This document shows, in pieces, positions 1-11,735 of a stretch of 64,000 nt of DNA. A program made the position numbers and the translations under genes. The DNA is from Bigelowiella natans CCMP2755 (lineage: Eukaryota > Cercozoa > Chlorarachniophyceae). Under the pieces are notes generated by a model. It saw nothing but the letters and a program-made list of their open reading frames with translations. It had not been told where the DNA came from and ran no database searches. Position 1 is the first letter of the stretch. The number at the start of each line of letters is the position of its first letter. Location: NCBI GenBank assembly GCA_000320545.1, contig ADNK01000313.1:153501-217500 (forward strand), read 5' to 3'.

Positions 1-233
1 GTTAGTAGCTATAGCAGCAGCAGTAGCAGTAGCGGTAGTAGGGTACGGAGAAGTAGAAGGACGAGGGGCTGCAAACAATATACATCATCAACAACACCCA
101 CCACAAAACCCCCAGTTAGTCCGTCGCTCTGTGGATATCGCTCGCTGTGGTTGCTGTTTCATCGATTTGACCAGTCATCATAGTTACAGTACGAACGATA
201 GATGCCTGCATCCACTGCTCGTGGACAACGAAG

Positions 234-663
234 ATGATCAAAATAGAGTATGTGTGTTTCACCGCTAGGTTCAATCACGTGGTGTCTCTTCTGGTCGATG
301 CGGGAGAGAAACCGCTCAAAAATGTTTCGCATCATTATAACCAGCAGCAGCACCTATTGCCATTGCATAATCCACCCAGGCATCATCGAGAGGAAATTGC
401 TCATCTTCCTCATCATCACCACCGTCATCATCGTCCTCGGGGGGCCAACAGTACCACTGCCGCCATCCCCTCCCCCCCGCGCAATTTCACCTCTTCGAGA
501 GAGGAGACGAAGATAATGCAGACGACCGCTACATATCTGAGCATAAACTCTACTTCTGGGATGACAACTTCCACTTACACTGCCTCTGCAGCAAAGCACG
601 CCACCGCCACCTTTGGATGCACACAGCATCCATCTTCCATGGCATCGAACACGTCATCACCGT

Positions 664-697
<34 letters not shown>

Positions 698-885
698 GAC
701 TACTGCTGCTGCTGCTACGTCACAAGTTCTATCATCGGCATTGGCAGCAGAACGAGAAGCATTGGGGACCAGATCTTTCAACACCGGCGTCCTCTTCTCC
801 CCACGTCGTCCTTCGCAGCTTCGACACACACTCCGACAACAAGTTTACTCGCAGCAAAGGTAGTACTAGCAGCAGCAGCAGCTGC

Positions 886-919
<34 letters not shown>

Positions 920-1323
920 ACAATGGCTAGCAAAAAATGGGAGGTGCTCGCCTTCTCTTGCACTACAATTGATGATGGTGATGATTATGATAATGATGAT
1001 GATGGTGCGTTGTAGTCAGATGCTCTGTGTGTTCGTTCGGTCGTGCAGCTGCTTCCGCACATAGCAACTTTGATTACTACCCGCCAGTCGCTCGAGAAAC
1101 AAAGTTTTGCGTGTATTATTGGCATTTATTCGATGATGTCATCGTTTTCCATGGTGATCAATCACCATGCCCTCATCGTCCCATTATCCTGCACGTATCG
1201 GACGCTGCTGATAATACACCCTTTCACCGCTACAGGAGGGAACGCTATGCCTACGCCACCTTCAATCTCACGATGCTCTCGAAGCTTGTGGATCCCGAGT
1301 GGGGGGTTGCAATAATAAGAACG

Positions 1324-1359
<36 letters not shown>

Positions 1360-2283
1360 TGCCAACCAACTGTCCGCTCACGTTTATATATAAGATCACA
1401 TTCAAATAGCACTGCCTCAAACTCACCAGCATGTAGGGCACGTTTGCTGCTTGATCTTCTTCTGCCGTTCTGCTGCAGCTTCTAATTCCTCTCTTATTTG
1501 CGCAACCAGGAAGAAGAAGAGAGCAGTGAAACGTCGTCGTCTTTGTCCATGCTGGAGTTGGAAGGACCAACAGCATCGAAGGGATCATCCGCATCATCAG
1601 CCGCGGGAGGGGCAGCAGTATCGACGCAGCCAGGAAATAAGCACATTCTTCATACAGATTCCGGCAGTACCAGTAGTAGCTGTAGCTGGGCTCGGAGGAG
1701 GAGGAGGAGGCGAGGGGGGAGGGGGAGGGGGAGGGATGGTAGCAATGTGACTTCGCTAGTAGAACCCTATGCAGAGATCAGGGGCAACATGTCGTCAATA
1801 GAAGAGGCCTCTTCAGAGGCGAGAGAACACGGCGGCAGCAGCAGTGGCGTTGGCGTGAGAGAAGAAGACGTAACGATGGAGGACGTTGCAGTCTACGGAA
1901 GAGCAAGACGAAAGGAAGGAACCCGATCACGCTCCAACGATGAAATGATGATGAAAATGATGATGATGATGATGATGAAAAAGAACACAACTGCAGTTGA
2001 AAATACTGCCCCCCCCGCTGCGGCATCGACGGCTACTTGGAAGAAGTTCCAAATTTTCACAAAATTAAACCTGAACAGGCTCAGCAAGCAGCAGCAACAG
2101 CAGCAACCACCTGGACTTCAGCAATCTTCTTTCTCAGAGATGCGAACTATGAGGCGAAATCAACATCATGACAGGCAACAGAGGCTGTATAGACGCTTCC
2201 TGAACTATTTCTACTTCAAACTTGCCCCCCCTGTGAAGGAGAAGGCCATCCCCAACCCAGCTAGAATGGGAGAGAGTACGTAG
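234..2283 (+). CDS. Low-complexity hypothetical protein, 3 exons assembled
   Basis: Three open segments join in frame: 234-859, 1065-1305 and 1510-2283, giving about 546 residues. The donors are AAG|GTAGTA and GGG|GTTGCA, and the acceptors end in ATAG and CCAG. I do not recognise the family. Exon 1 is rich in His, Ser and Thr, including a poly-Thr run from a TAC/ACT repeat. Exon 2 is the most ordinary protein sequence, about 80 residues with aromatic and aliphatic content (for example FDYYPPVARETKF). Exon 3 is acidic at its start, then has Arg/Gly, Met and Gln runs, and ends at TAG 2281-2283. A donor-like GTACGT just before that stop and a further open stretch at 2320-2380 mean the true end may lie downstream. 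The start is uncertain because an upstream exon could lie outside the window. The triplet runs could be translated or could mark unrecognised introns. Confidence 0.35.
664..919. repeat. Trinucleotide microsatellites (TAC)n and (TAG)n
   Basis: A TAC run lies at about 664-698 and a TAG run at about 886-919. The first is inside exon 1 of the low-complexity gene, where it reads as poly-Thr. The second lies just after that exon's predicted donor. Confidence 0.85.
1324..1357. repeat. (AAT)n microsatellite
   Basis: About eleven AAT/ATA units lie in the second intron of the low-complexity gene. Confidence 0.85.
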
Positions 2284-3324
2284 CATAGGACGGAATGAAT
2301 ACGAAATGTTGGCGGTTCAGAGTGCATTAACTCTATGCTTACCAGAAACGTGTGGCAACAGCTTAGTGGAGTTTGGTAGCACAGATGAAGACGGCAGCGA
2401 TGGTCGGAACGAATGGTGTCGATGGACGCATTATACATCCAACGATGCGCAAGAAATGGATGATCTCGCAGTGTCAGGCATCTGGCCTTTCTCTAGGACC
2501 ATGTCTGATAGATTTTTGGGATGCTCTTTTGGAATATTAGTATCTACCCCCTCTTGTTTGAGCCCGATGAAGCAAGTTTTGGAAAATGAATATTTAATAT
2601 TGTATCATAATATAGGAACACGAAATTTTACATCGTAACGGCGTGCACTTGTCTATATAAAAATGTTTATATTACGTTGCATGAGAACGATGCTATGTAA
2701 AGACAACGTACGTAGGTAGGCTACATATATGTATGTTTGCATGTATAGGTATTATTATCAAAATACATCGTCAGAGATCTACGTAATGATAACTCCGTTA
2801 TTGACTTGCTGGACAGTGCATCTCTCTTACGCCAAGCGTTGCTGAGGCATTCAAGCTCGTCCAAGATCGAATCATAAGTAATTCAACTGCCGTGACGCGC
2901 AGCAGCGCAAGCTCATTGTATAGGAATCGTTTTTGGTGCATTTCATTGCTGCATTCGATTCATCATGCAAATATTTGCTGGATCAGTTCACAAAGCAGTC
3001 TCGGGTGAGCTGCTCGCCCAGCTGTTGCTGGTGCTGCAGCGTGCTGAAGGTGGTGATATGCATGTGCTTACTATTCTAGTACATTACGCGGCGAGCTAGC
3101 AGCTGACTAGCAGGTACAAAGATATGTACATCATGATAACAGGCAGGACCACATATCCACCTTGACCATTGATCGAATGCTAAATAGTTATGATATGCTG
3201 CACATAACATGTAATGTGTGTAAAATAAGTTGCTTTACTGCTGTACGTTGCATCTCTAGATCTGCCGCGTGTGTTGTTGGGCTTTCCACAGAAAGATGTA
3301 TGACACTTATACACACGCTCATAC

Positions 3325-3369
<45 letters not shown>

Positions 3370-3461
3370 CATTATTTCCAATAAGATGGACAGCCATCGA
3401 CAAATTCCCATAGATGCATTAGACCCAGCTGATTATGGTTTTGCTGTATCAGCTTACTGAT
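2284..3461. other. Spacer between convergent genes
   Basis: No gene model is supported here. An open stretch at 2306-2638 (+) ends in AT-rich sequence without domain signals. The 2800-3130 part is rich in GCAGC and CTAGC words like the other large spacers. An (AT)n run lies at about 3328-3366. The two flanking genes converge on this interval, so it probably holds both 3' UTRs. Confidence 0.5.
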
Positions 3462-5387
3462 CTAGAACCTTCTTTGGCTCCGAGAAGGCTTCCAGTTAAG
3501 TGGGTGGGTTTCTGGCGTAGCCTTTTCGTCTTCTTTCCACACCTAATGTTGGTAAATCAGATTTACGATCTTTCGAGGAATCGGTGAATTACTAACAGTA
3601 TAGTTGAAAACAAGCATATCCCCCCCCCGTCCCCCCGATACTAGAGCGAAATATATGTGTAGCGGAAGGCACCTTGATTGACTTGTCCGCTTCGCAGGTG
3701 AATAGTCGAGAGCCGGTCATGTCGAAAGCCATTGCGTAAACGCCATTTTCACTATCTAGGGACCCAGGCTGTGGGGTTATCTTGGTATCTTGGAAACACC
3801 ACCCCGACTTCCAATCCCAAAACTTGAGAGTGCCGTTATCAGCGCCTGATACCAGCACGTTATCCTTATTGATTGCGATGGAATTAACTATCGCGTCGTG
3901 GCCGGATATGTTCCTCATGAACACCCCATCTGGGCACTTCCAGACTTTGAGGTTGTCCGCCGCCCCGGTGCAGAACGTGTACTCCTTCGGGTGGATGAGA
4001 AGGCCTCGGACCGACTTCTTGTGGTTCGTTAGAGTTGCGTGCGTTGCCCCCTTGGTCAGATCCCACAAGCGGACCGTGTTGTCGTGGCTTCCTGTTATTA
4101 CCTGCGGCTTTGCCCCTTGTACCCCCAAGGAGCTCACGCAATGCGTGTGCCCGCCGAGGACCATGGCTTCCGCTTTTGTGCGGATGTCCCAAACTCGGGC
4201 AACACTATCACGACCCCCGGTGATAAGTAGATCCTGTGTCGGATGGACAGCACAGCAGAACACTCCCGAGAGGTGCCCGTGATAATTTCGGACGACCTTG
4301 TTCTGTTCCAAGTCCCAACCTGATAGCGGACAAATTTTGACAAAAGTTGTGTGTCATTCATTAATGGATTTAGTAGAAGTCGGCCTTATTATTTTTTTTA
4401 AAGAACAATTCTAGTTATTACATTTTACAAGCTTGTCGTTTCCCACAGAGAAAAGGTAGGGATACTTGTGGCTTACTGCCAGGCCCATTACGGTGTTGAT
4501 GTGGCCTGTGAGGGTGAGCTTCAGCGTTCCTGATGCCACGTCCCATATCTTTTTGAAATAACATAGAAGGGGGAAAATATAACTTAGTTGTTGACCCTGA
4601 TTTTGTGATGGAACAGCTGTTATTGCTATTTCTACCAATACCTTAATGGTACGATCTGCAGATCCTGTGGCAAACCATTCGTTTGTCGGGTCAACGGCTA
4701 TGGAGCGAACCCATCCCAAGTGCCCAGAAATCACACGCATCAATTTCCAGGGTGCGTGCCATTCGGGCTTCTTCATCCTCTTAGATCTAGCTTTGAGAAT
4801 AAGTTGCTGATGAGCTGTGTATTTCTTAATCATTCCGCCACCGACAGCCCCTGCTTTGTGGGCAGGAGGTCCCTTATATTCAACCAGCGCTCCTGCAGAT
4901 CTTTTCGACCTACCCGCAACATTCAAAATTAGATAAATTTGAAGATTGTGTGTGCAAATATTTATCACCCCGGGCGACTGGCTGCGCTCTCGATCATCTT
5001 ATCCATCTCCACATCATCCGCATCTTCCACTTTAACTTCTGTCTTCTCGGTGTCCTCCGCTCCTGCACTATTGGCTACCTTCGCCTTCTTTCGGGGAGGC
5101 TGTCGCTTGGGTGGAGGCATCATTTTCACATGTGCATATTCATCTCCTATCTTGATCGCGAGTCGTGCCTGTCGACTAACAAAACAAATATGTGGTTAAT
5201 TTTGCATCACCATGATGAAATGCAAGCAGCAGTGCCGACTATCTTAGTCCGCAACTTTCTCCCTGAAACATTACCTTTCGGAGTGTGAAAGATCGCGAAG
5301 CGGATAGTTAGCAAGGAACATCTTTTTTGTGTTGAGAATGCTATCATATATGCGCTTCTCCAGGTCGATCCTGTCCAGGTCCGCCAT
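3462..5387 (-). CDS. PLRG1: Pleiotropic regulator 1 / Prp46, spliceosomal WD40 protein
   Basis: This is the WD40 core subunit of the Prp19-associated (NineTeen) complex, which works in spliceosome activation in the nucleus. Six exons read on the minus strand join perfectly in frame to 480 residues: 5387-5275, 5175-4969, 4909-4642, 4548-4422, 4319-3673 and 3542-3462. The N-terminus ([18 protein letters not shown]) is followed by a Lys/Pro-rich segment ([16 protein letters not shown]) and an acidic linker. Seven WD repeats start at the family signature [20 protein letters not shown]. Other diagnostic pieces are [39 protein letters not shown] and [10 protein letters not shown]. The last small exon supplies the conserved C-terminus (THPLNWKP). 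Length and domain order match animal and plant PLRG1. The neighbouring FtsJ-like gene is divergent, with 475 bases between the two starts. Confidence 0.95.
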
Positions 5388-5862
5388 TTTTCGATAAGTC
5401 CGCAATGTGAATGTCCCTTCTCACTTTCCAAGACTTTCTCCGTTTTTTTCATGACGCAGACATCATACGCTTTACGTTCACTGATATTTAGGGAAAAGCG
5501 CAGTCGGCGTGCTTTTTAACATGGCAAAGAGTATCTACGACAATCAATGTTTCCGCCCTGGATTCTACTGGGATATTATACCTCATATTTCGAAATTTTC
5601 TTGACCAGATCGCACATTACAGGGCAACAAAGCCAACATACCCGTAATTAAGACTCGCAGGTGCGTGTCTACCCCCTCCTGGGTTATTTGGATTTCACAG
5701 CTGCTGTTGGCTGCTGCTGGAATATTCATCCGCTTCCCGGGATTTAGTAGGCTTCGAACGCCTTATTTTCAGTTCTTCCTATCCTGCGTAAGGGCGAAAA
5801 AGCTATATAAGAGGGAACCAAATTAGGAGGAAAAGTATGGACCGAACTCAAGAAAGAGTCGA
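5388..5862. promoter_or_regulatory. Bidirectional promoter interval
   Basis: This is 475 bases between the start codons of the divergent PRP46 gene (minus) and the methyltransferase gene (plus). No open frame of note is present. It presumably carries both promoters and 5' UTRs. The only motif I can point to is the TATA-like word at 5804-5810. Confidence 0.5.
5804..5810 (+). promoter_or_regulatory. Candidate TATA box
   Basis: TATATAA lies 53 bases before the ATG at 5863 of the intronless methyltransferase gene. The spacing would suit a short 5' UTR. The call rests on the motif and its position only. Confidence 0.35.
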
Positions 5863-7209
5863 ATGAATCCTAGTACTGGTGCGACTAGGAAACAAGAGTC
5901 TGCTCCTCAGCCATCAAAAAAGCGAAAAGTTGAAACGAGGAAGATAGTGCTGAATCCCCCTCCCCGGTTTCAGCCCGATGGCATCTTGACTGTTCAGACA
6001 AGACAAAAGCAGCGAATAGAATGTTTCCTGAAGGAACACGAAGACTTCAAAAGGCTGAAGGTACATGTTATCCCTACTCCAAAGGAACCGCATCTTATCT
6101 TCTTCCAAACTGGAGGAGATGTCTTAGACGTTCTGAAAACGCTTAAGAGTCACTATTACGCAGCACGCCATGTTCACGGTGTCCACGTTGTACAGGGATC
6201 TCATACAGAATTGTCGGAAGCGGTCAAGAAACTCATGGGGATCTCACTAGAGAGCAAAGACAAAGCAAAGAAGCAAAAACGACAGTTTAGGATATTTTCC
6301 TTTCCAAAAAAACTCTCGGGGGAAGTTGTCAAGCTGGTTGACGAAGAGAATCTCGACCTTAAAGATAACACACACAACGCTTACATTGTTTATGCATATT
6401 GGAGATATCACTATGGGTTAGTAGAAAGAAATGAGGTATTATTAAATTGGCACGGAGAGACGAGTGCAAAACTTCTCCCTGCAACAATCACGATATCTAG
6501 AGCATATCATAAAATCGCCGAAGTCATGAGCGACCCGAAAAACGGCCCATTCTATCTCCCTGCCCTTGAAGCTCATCCATCATCATCATTATCACCACCA
6601 TCTTTATGTGATTCTAGTGTAAGCTGCTCTGGATACTTAGAATCACATGGAACCGCAAAATCTTCGGCCGATAGTGAAATAAAGTCATGCTCAGAAGCGA
6701 ACGATGTGGGGGAGGTGGTGAAGATAATAAGATTCCGGGCACTCGATATTGGCGCCTCTCCAGGAGGATGGTCATCGTTTCTTGCTTCAAGAGGCGGTAG
6801 GGTATTGGCATTAGATCCTGGAAATCTTCAGCTTTCCCCAGAGCTGCATCAGTGCCACAAATTGATCACGCATGTGCCAAAGCTTTCCTTGAACGCGGAC
6901 GCGGAAATGAAAGAGCATGGTCCATTTGATTTGATTGTGTGCGATGCGAATATTCCTCCAATTGATTGTTGCGAAATGATCATGAATGTGTCAAAACTGC
7001 AAGGAGTCATGAAGGAAAAATCTAGAATAATGATTACCTTCAAGATGCACAAAAAGAAGAAAACCGACAAGGGAATTCGACAGAAAGCTATTCGAATTCT
7101 GCAACAAGGCTTTCATATCCATCGCTCCTATCATCTTTTCAGCAATAGTCACCGTGAGTGGACCGTTTTGGCCATCAAAAACTGCCTCAAAGAAAACATT
7201 GACACGTAA
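5863..7209 (+). CDS. FtsJ/RrmJ-type RNA 2'-O-methyltransferase
   Basis: This is an intronless 448-residue gene, unlike most of its neighbours. The C-terminal third is a Rossmann methyltransferase. The SAM-binding motif I LDIGASPGGWSSFLASRG lies near residue 293 and is followed by the acidic strand LALDPG. FDLIVCDANIPP near residue 355 gives a catalytic Asp. MITFKMHKKKK near 390 gives a Lys. HREWTVLAIK near 430 gives the Glu, matching the later members of the K-D-K-E tetrad of FtsJ enzymes. The N-terminal 190 residues start with a basic patch (PSKKRKVETRK, possibly a nuclear localisation signal). They then form an alpha/beta segment, probably an RNA-recognition module. FtsJ enzymes methylate ribose in rRNA, tRNA or mRNA cap; which substrate applies here cannot be told. 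A Ser/Asp-rich insert lies around residues 225-280, just before the catalytic fold. Confidence 0.8.
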   Translation: MNPSTGATRKQESAPQPSKKRKVETRKIVLNPPPRFQPDGILTVQTRQKQRIECFLKEHEDFKRLKVHVIPTPKEPHLIFFQTGGDVLDVLKTLKSHYYAARHVHGVHVVQGSHTELSEAVKKLMGISLESKDKAKKQKRQFRIFSFPKKLSGEVVKLVDEENLDLKDNTHNAYIVYAYWRYHYGLVERNEVLLNWHGETSAKLLPATITISRAYHKIAEVMSDPKNGPFYLPALEAHPSSSLSPPSLCDSSVSCSGYLESHGTAKSSADSEIKSCSEANDVGEVVKIIRFRALDIGASPGGWSSFLASRGGRVLALDPGNLQLSPELHQCHKLITHVPKLSLNADAEMKEHGPFDLIVCDANIPPIDCCEMIMNVSKLQGVMKEKSRIMITFKMHKKKKTDKGIRQKAIRILQQGFHIHRSYHLFSNSHREWTVLAIKNCLKENIDT

Positions 7210-7546
7210 TAGACGAAGGATTGCATCCTCTCACAGCGAAGCACAGACGCACAGACTTTGGATCGACACGCAAACAGCGAAGCGACGATGCCCGCGCTCG
7301 TGCCTGCATCGCATGCCAGTAGCTAGCACGTGCAGCTGTGTGGACATTGCACTTGCACTCGCATCTGGTTGCTGCTGTCGTGTCGGAGTGCAGGTCTGGA
7401 GACGTAGTCTAGCGGTGTCCATGTGCAAAGTCGCTGTCGCACACACCAGTGTGAGGGGGGCGTGCGCAGCGTGCACGCACGTGCAGTGCAGTGACACGAT
7501 GGGTTTGCGCAGCTCAATGACCAGCTGTCTTAGCTGCTAGCTAGCT

Positions 7547-7683
7547 CACAACTTGATGAAACCCCGCACATGACAGGTTGCGTGGGTTTGCAATGGAATT
7601 TTGCACAATCCTTTTTCCTGCATTCTGGTTGCCGAGAAAACTCACTTTTTGTGAGCAGAACGTGCGCGTTTCATCAAGTTGTG
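7547..7683. repeat. MITE-like segment with 16-bp terminal inverted repeats
   Basis: CACAACTTGATGAAAC at 7547-7562 is the exact reverse complement of GTTTCATCAAGTTGTG at 7668-7683. Inside the right arm is a second perfect hairpin, CTCAC-TTTTT-GTGAG, at about 7641-7655. I found no clear target-site duplication in the flanks, so an insertion event is inferred, not shown. Confidence 0.45.
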
Positions 7684-8595
7684 CTGGTGTGCTGCCAATG
7701 CGATGCACAAAATGATGTCTAGGTGTGTCACATGGCAGCGCAATGAAAGCACCTTGCACCTGACACCACAATGCCAAAGTGTGCTGCCACTCTTGGCTTG
7801 CGGCTTTCTGCCAGGCTAGCAGGGCTGCCAATGCTGCGCTGGTCGCTCGTTCGCCTCGCAAGAACAAAACGATGCAATGTGCGCACGTGTGTGGCATCGC
7901 ACTGCTAGATTGTGCCATTCCGTGCACTGCACAACAATGACACTGCGTCTGAGAGTCAATTCCTGCTGCGCGTGTTGGGCGGAATTGTTCTCCAAGTCAC
8001 AACGACAAGTCGTGGGGGCGGGAGGGGGCTTCCACATGCAAGGCGTCCTTGCCAATTTCAACAAGGCAAAGTTGCAATCCCCGTCGCTTGGTGGTGCGAA
8101 GGGGAAGGCTGCATCACGTTGTTGCAGCAAAACGAAGCTCAGGTAGTCGGCACGGTGCACAGGGACTTTGACTTGTCAACTGAGCACGTTCAAATGGTTC
8201 ATGAGGCCGTGCGCGGTTGGAAGGGGGCTGGGGGGGGGCGGACCAGTGTGCCTTCTGTGATTTCTTTTCCAGGGTCTCAGAAAGGAAGAAAGAAAGAAAC
8301 GTGATGATCGACCACATTTCCAAAGTGTTGCATGACACTTGCAAAGCACGAAACGCGTGCCTCGAGCTGAAATTTCAACGTGGAGCACGCTGTTTGTGAG
8401 TGATGGAAAATTGGGATGAATCTTTTTTTTTTTGAAAACTTTTTGTCAGTCACCAGTTGTCCATGAACAGTGACTTCGGCAATGATGATGATGATTTTCT
8501 TAGGTAGTTTCATGTTGTTAATTGGTTCGGCTCTGGATGTTTGTGGTGGAACGAACACCTTGCTGAAATTCCCCCTGGCCGGAGAGACCATGAGT

Positions 8596-8690
8596 GTCCT
8601 TCAGTGTCTGAGTGTGTCCGAAGGCCATTTGTCTCTTAGAATTCCGAAGGTGTCCGAATATATCCAAGATATGTCCAAATGTGTCCGAAG
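8596..8690. repeat. Imperfect TGTCCGAA minisatellite
   Basis: Degenerate units of the type TGTCCGAA/TGTCCAAA recur about every 9-20 bases. They are interspersed with TCTTAG and TATCC variants. Confidence 0.4.
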
Positions 8691-9361
8691 ATTATTGAAA
8701 CTTGACGGTTGCGTGTTTGATGATCGACTGGCAACAACAACAACAATAGCAACAGCAACAACAACAACAACAACAACCAAGAAGAACTACGAGATAGAGC
8801 TGGCTCGTAGTGTAGTGTGCAAAAGTCAAAAGTTGGAAGAGGAGAAGGAAAGAGGAAGAAGGAGGACAAGGTAGTAGATAATCCAAACGCGATGTGTGTG
8901 CCAACTCATCCTCCCCCCAATCCAATCCCGATGCCCCCCATATTTCTTCCCCTTTAATGTTACGACGAGTTGTAAATTTAGATTAGCTGTACCTTCAAAC
9001 GGCATGACTCCTTATTCAAGGATCTGGACATAGATTTGTTGCATTGTCGCTAACACGCACCTGAGACGTGTGATTATACGAGTTCGCCAACTCGATCCTG
9101 AATCTTGTTTTTATTGGAACTAATCGCTCCGATCTATTCGTGTTTTTGTTCGCGTATCTATTTTTTATCAAAAAATCGTCCGACCCACTCCAATTTTTGT
9201 ATTTTTGGAGATTAATTATCCGGAAGCCTGCTGTTGTGCGACTACTTGGTAGCAAATTGCAGCTACTCAGCGTCCTGGTACCTTGATCGCCTAACTTGAA
9301 ATCCTACTTCACAAGACGCAGATTCAGACTCCCTATCAACAAAATATCTTCTTTACTTAAT

Positions 9362-10404
9362 ATGGCGGATCCGCAGGTACAGCAAAACAGAAATTCATTT
9401 GTAGACATGATGCAACATTCTTTTGTTGTAGGTACGTTCAAGTTCAGACGATTTCGAACATGTTGAAGCTATTCACGATGACGAAGACTCCACGGTTGAT
9501 TGACTCTTTTAGTATCCCCGGATGATTGATGATGCTTGCTTCATCCCCCAATTAACCCGTAAAATGAAATCAAAGACTTAGTCTTTTGGAAACACAGGAC
9601 GATGAAAGGGAGCAGAAGTCTAAAGAAGAAAAGTCATCAAAGATAACCCACCGAAAGGTATCTCTAAATATTATTTACATCTTCTATCTGTGGTGTCGCA
9701 TAGAGGTTTAGTCTTGCGTTCTGTTACGCACAACAATGAGAAACAGTAAATCAATCAAAATGGACAGGAAGCTACTATTTTTATCAATCATTTGATTTTG
9801 CAGTATATACTGAAAAAATTATGCGAATCCCTTCCCCCCCTCCTTTCTTCTTTGCCTTTGGAGCTATACATGTGCATTACTTCTATACTTCCTCTTTGGA
9901 GATCCTCTTTTCTGCTGGTAGATATGATACGATAATATGACGCAATGGCAGGTTGTTTCTCGCGAGAAGGAGGGCGACAGCATGGATATTACTCGCATGA
10001 TGAAGGGGATAACGGGAAATTTGCATCAATCGGCCGCCACGGTAAGTACTACATAGGGCGGCACATATCGTGTGAGCGAATTTGATTAACTCTCTGAACG
10101 CGTGCCTTGATCTCAGCCGCAGTGGGTGAAACGTTACATAAAGAAAGCGGAGCCGATGATACCGATCGTTGCACAGGTTTTAGCTAGATATATCACAGCA
10201 ACATGCACACAATATCCAGGCGTATGACAGCCCATCATCCTCTTCTCTAATTCTCTCCTGCTCATCATAGGTTTTGCGCATCATTGCCGGTGTTACGAAT
10301 GGGATTGTAAATGCGGTCTTCCCGCTACTCACTGCGGCGAAGGCTAACAAGTTCGATGTGTATCTTCCTGCCATTATTGGGGTCATTATGGTACTACCTC
10401 CATC

Positions 10405-10438
<34 letters not shown>

Positions 10439-11587
10439 TATCGCCATTTTCATCAGCATCATTAGCAGCAGCATCATCACCATCATCGAGCTAGTGTGTA
10501 ATGAATCTCTAATAAAGGAGCATTCTTATTCAAACTCTACTACAATAATAGTAGTAGCAATAATGAAAATAATAGCCACCAACCCAACCCGCATCATCTT
10601 TGTTGCTGCTACTACTACCACTGCTGCTACTGCTACTGCTACTACTTCCACAAGGTATTCTACGGAGGGTCGTTCATGTTTCTCATCGCGGCTGTCGAGG
10701 CATATCGAATCTCCGGATGGTATTTCGCATAGCATACTAGAGGAGGGAGGGGGAGGGCGAATCTATACGTTGCTATGTAGAGGTGGCGCGCGTGTTTGTG
10801 TTTGTGTATGTGTGCGTATGTGCGTGCGTATTCGATTCTTACGACAAGGTAGTGAAGTTGTCATTTATCACTAGGGAGCTGACCGAAAAGTGCTTAAAAG
10901 ATTTGTACCGAAATTATGCAAACGCCGCCGCAGCAGACGCTAAAGATGACGAAGATCTCGCGCAAATCGACGAGAACGACAGCAGGTCGAAGGAGGACAA
11001 GATGAGCGACGAAGAGTATCTTAGCCACAAAATTAGGCTGATCCTTACCGTTGTTAAGCCACAACAGGTAGTCCTCGTATGATGAAAAGGGAGACGACGA
11101 CAACGAGCCAAAGAACTTTCTTCCACCTACCCCTCTCTTAATTTCCATACGATGCAGCCCAGCCCTCCCTTGTTTGGTCATTGCCATGATCCTTCTCGTT
11201 CTCTCTTTTACAATAATAACAGCAACAAAATAATGGGAGATGTATACTAATCTGATGATGATGATGATGATGATAATGATTGCAATGCCGAAAACAGGTT
11301 TTGGACGCCGTGTCAGGCATCACCAGCGGCTTCTTCGCTGTTGTTGCTACCCTCAAGATGAAGTTTGCCGAGGCAGTGACCTTGGGAACCGCAATGGGAC
11401 AGATGTATGAGAAGGTGGTGAAGAAGCTCTTCCTGCATGATCTGCAGCTGGCCGCAGGCAAGTACAAAGAGTGGGTAGCACCATGCCTCAGCTATGCATG
11501 TAAAATCATTGGTATATCTCTTGCATATTCGCTTCAGGTAGTGGCAGTAGTAGCAGTAGAGTAGCAGTAGAGTAGCAGTAGAGTAGC

Positions 11588-11622
<35 letters not shown>

Positions 11623-11667
11623 GCGTGCAATGGTAGATTCACATAGGGGATGAGGACAACAATTGAA

Positions 11668-11735
<68 letters not shown>

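Larger units (their letters stand above)
7210..9361. other. Large spacer with inverted repeat and minisatellite
   Basis: No convincing gene is present in these 2.1 kb. The first 1.2 kb is GC-richer and full of TGCA, GCGCAG, CACGTG and CTAGCTAG words, and short frames occur only by chance. It contains the inverted-repeat segment at 7547-7683, an imperfect TGTCC-rich tandem repeat at about 8596-8690, and a CAA repeat at about 8730-8778. The last 300 bases before the next gene are AT-rich and may be its promoter. Confidence 0.5.

Noticed and set aside
575-1015. Several overlapping frames made of poly-Tyr, poly-Leu, poly-Val or poly-Ser
   Set aside because: They are alternative readings of the TAC and TAG microsatellites on both strands, with no independent coding support.
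2306-2638. 110-codon plus-strand frame after the first gene
   Set aside because: No domain, no repeat of codon bias seen in real exons, and no clear splice partner. A 45-base intron would be needed to join it to the preceding exon.
7154-8591. Many 60-130-codon frames on both strands
   Set aside because: Cys/His/Ser-rich translations of GCGC/TGCA-rich spacer. They overlap each other on both strands and lack splice structure.
8470-8874. 134-codon plus frame beginning with a hydrophobic, signal-like segment
   Set aside because: The frame runs through the TGTCC minisatellite and the CAA repeat, so its length is explained by repeats. No homology signal was seen.
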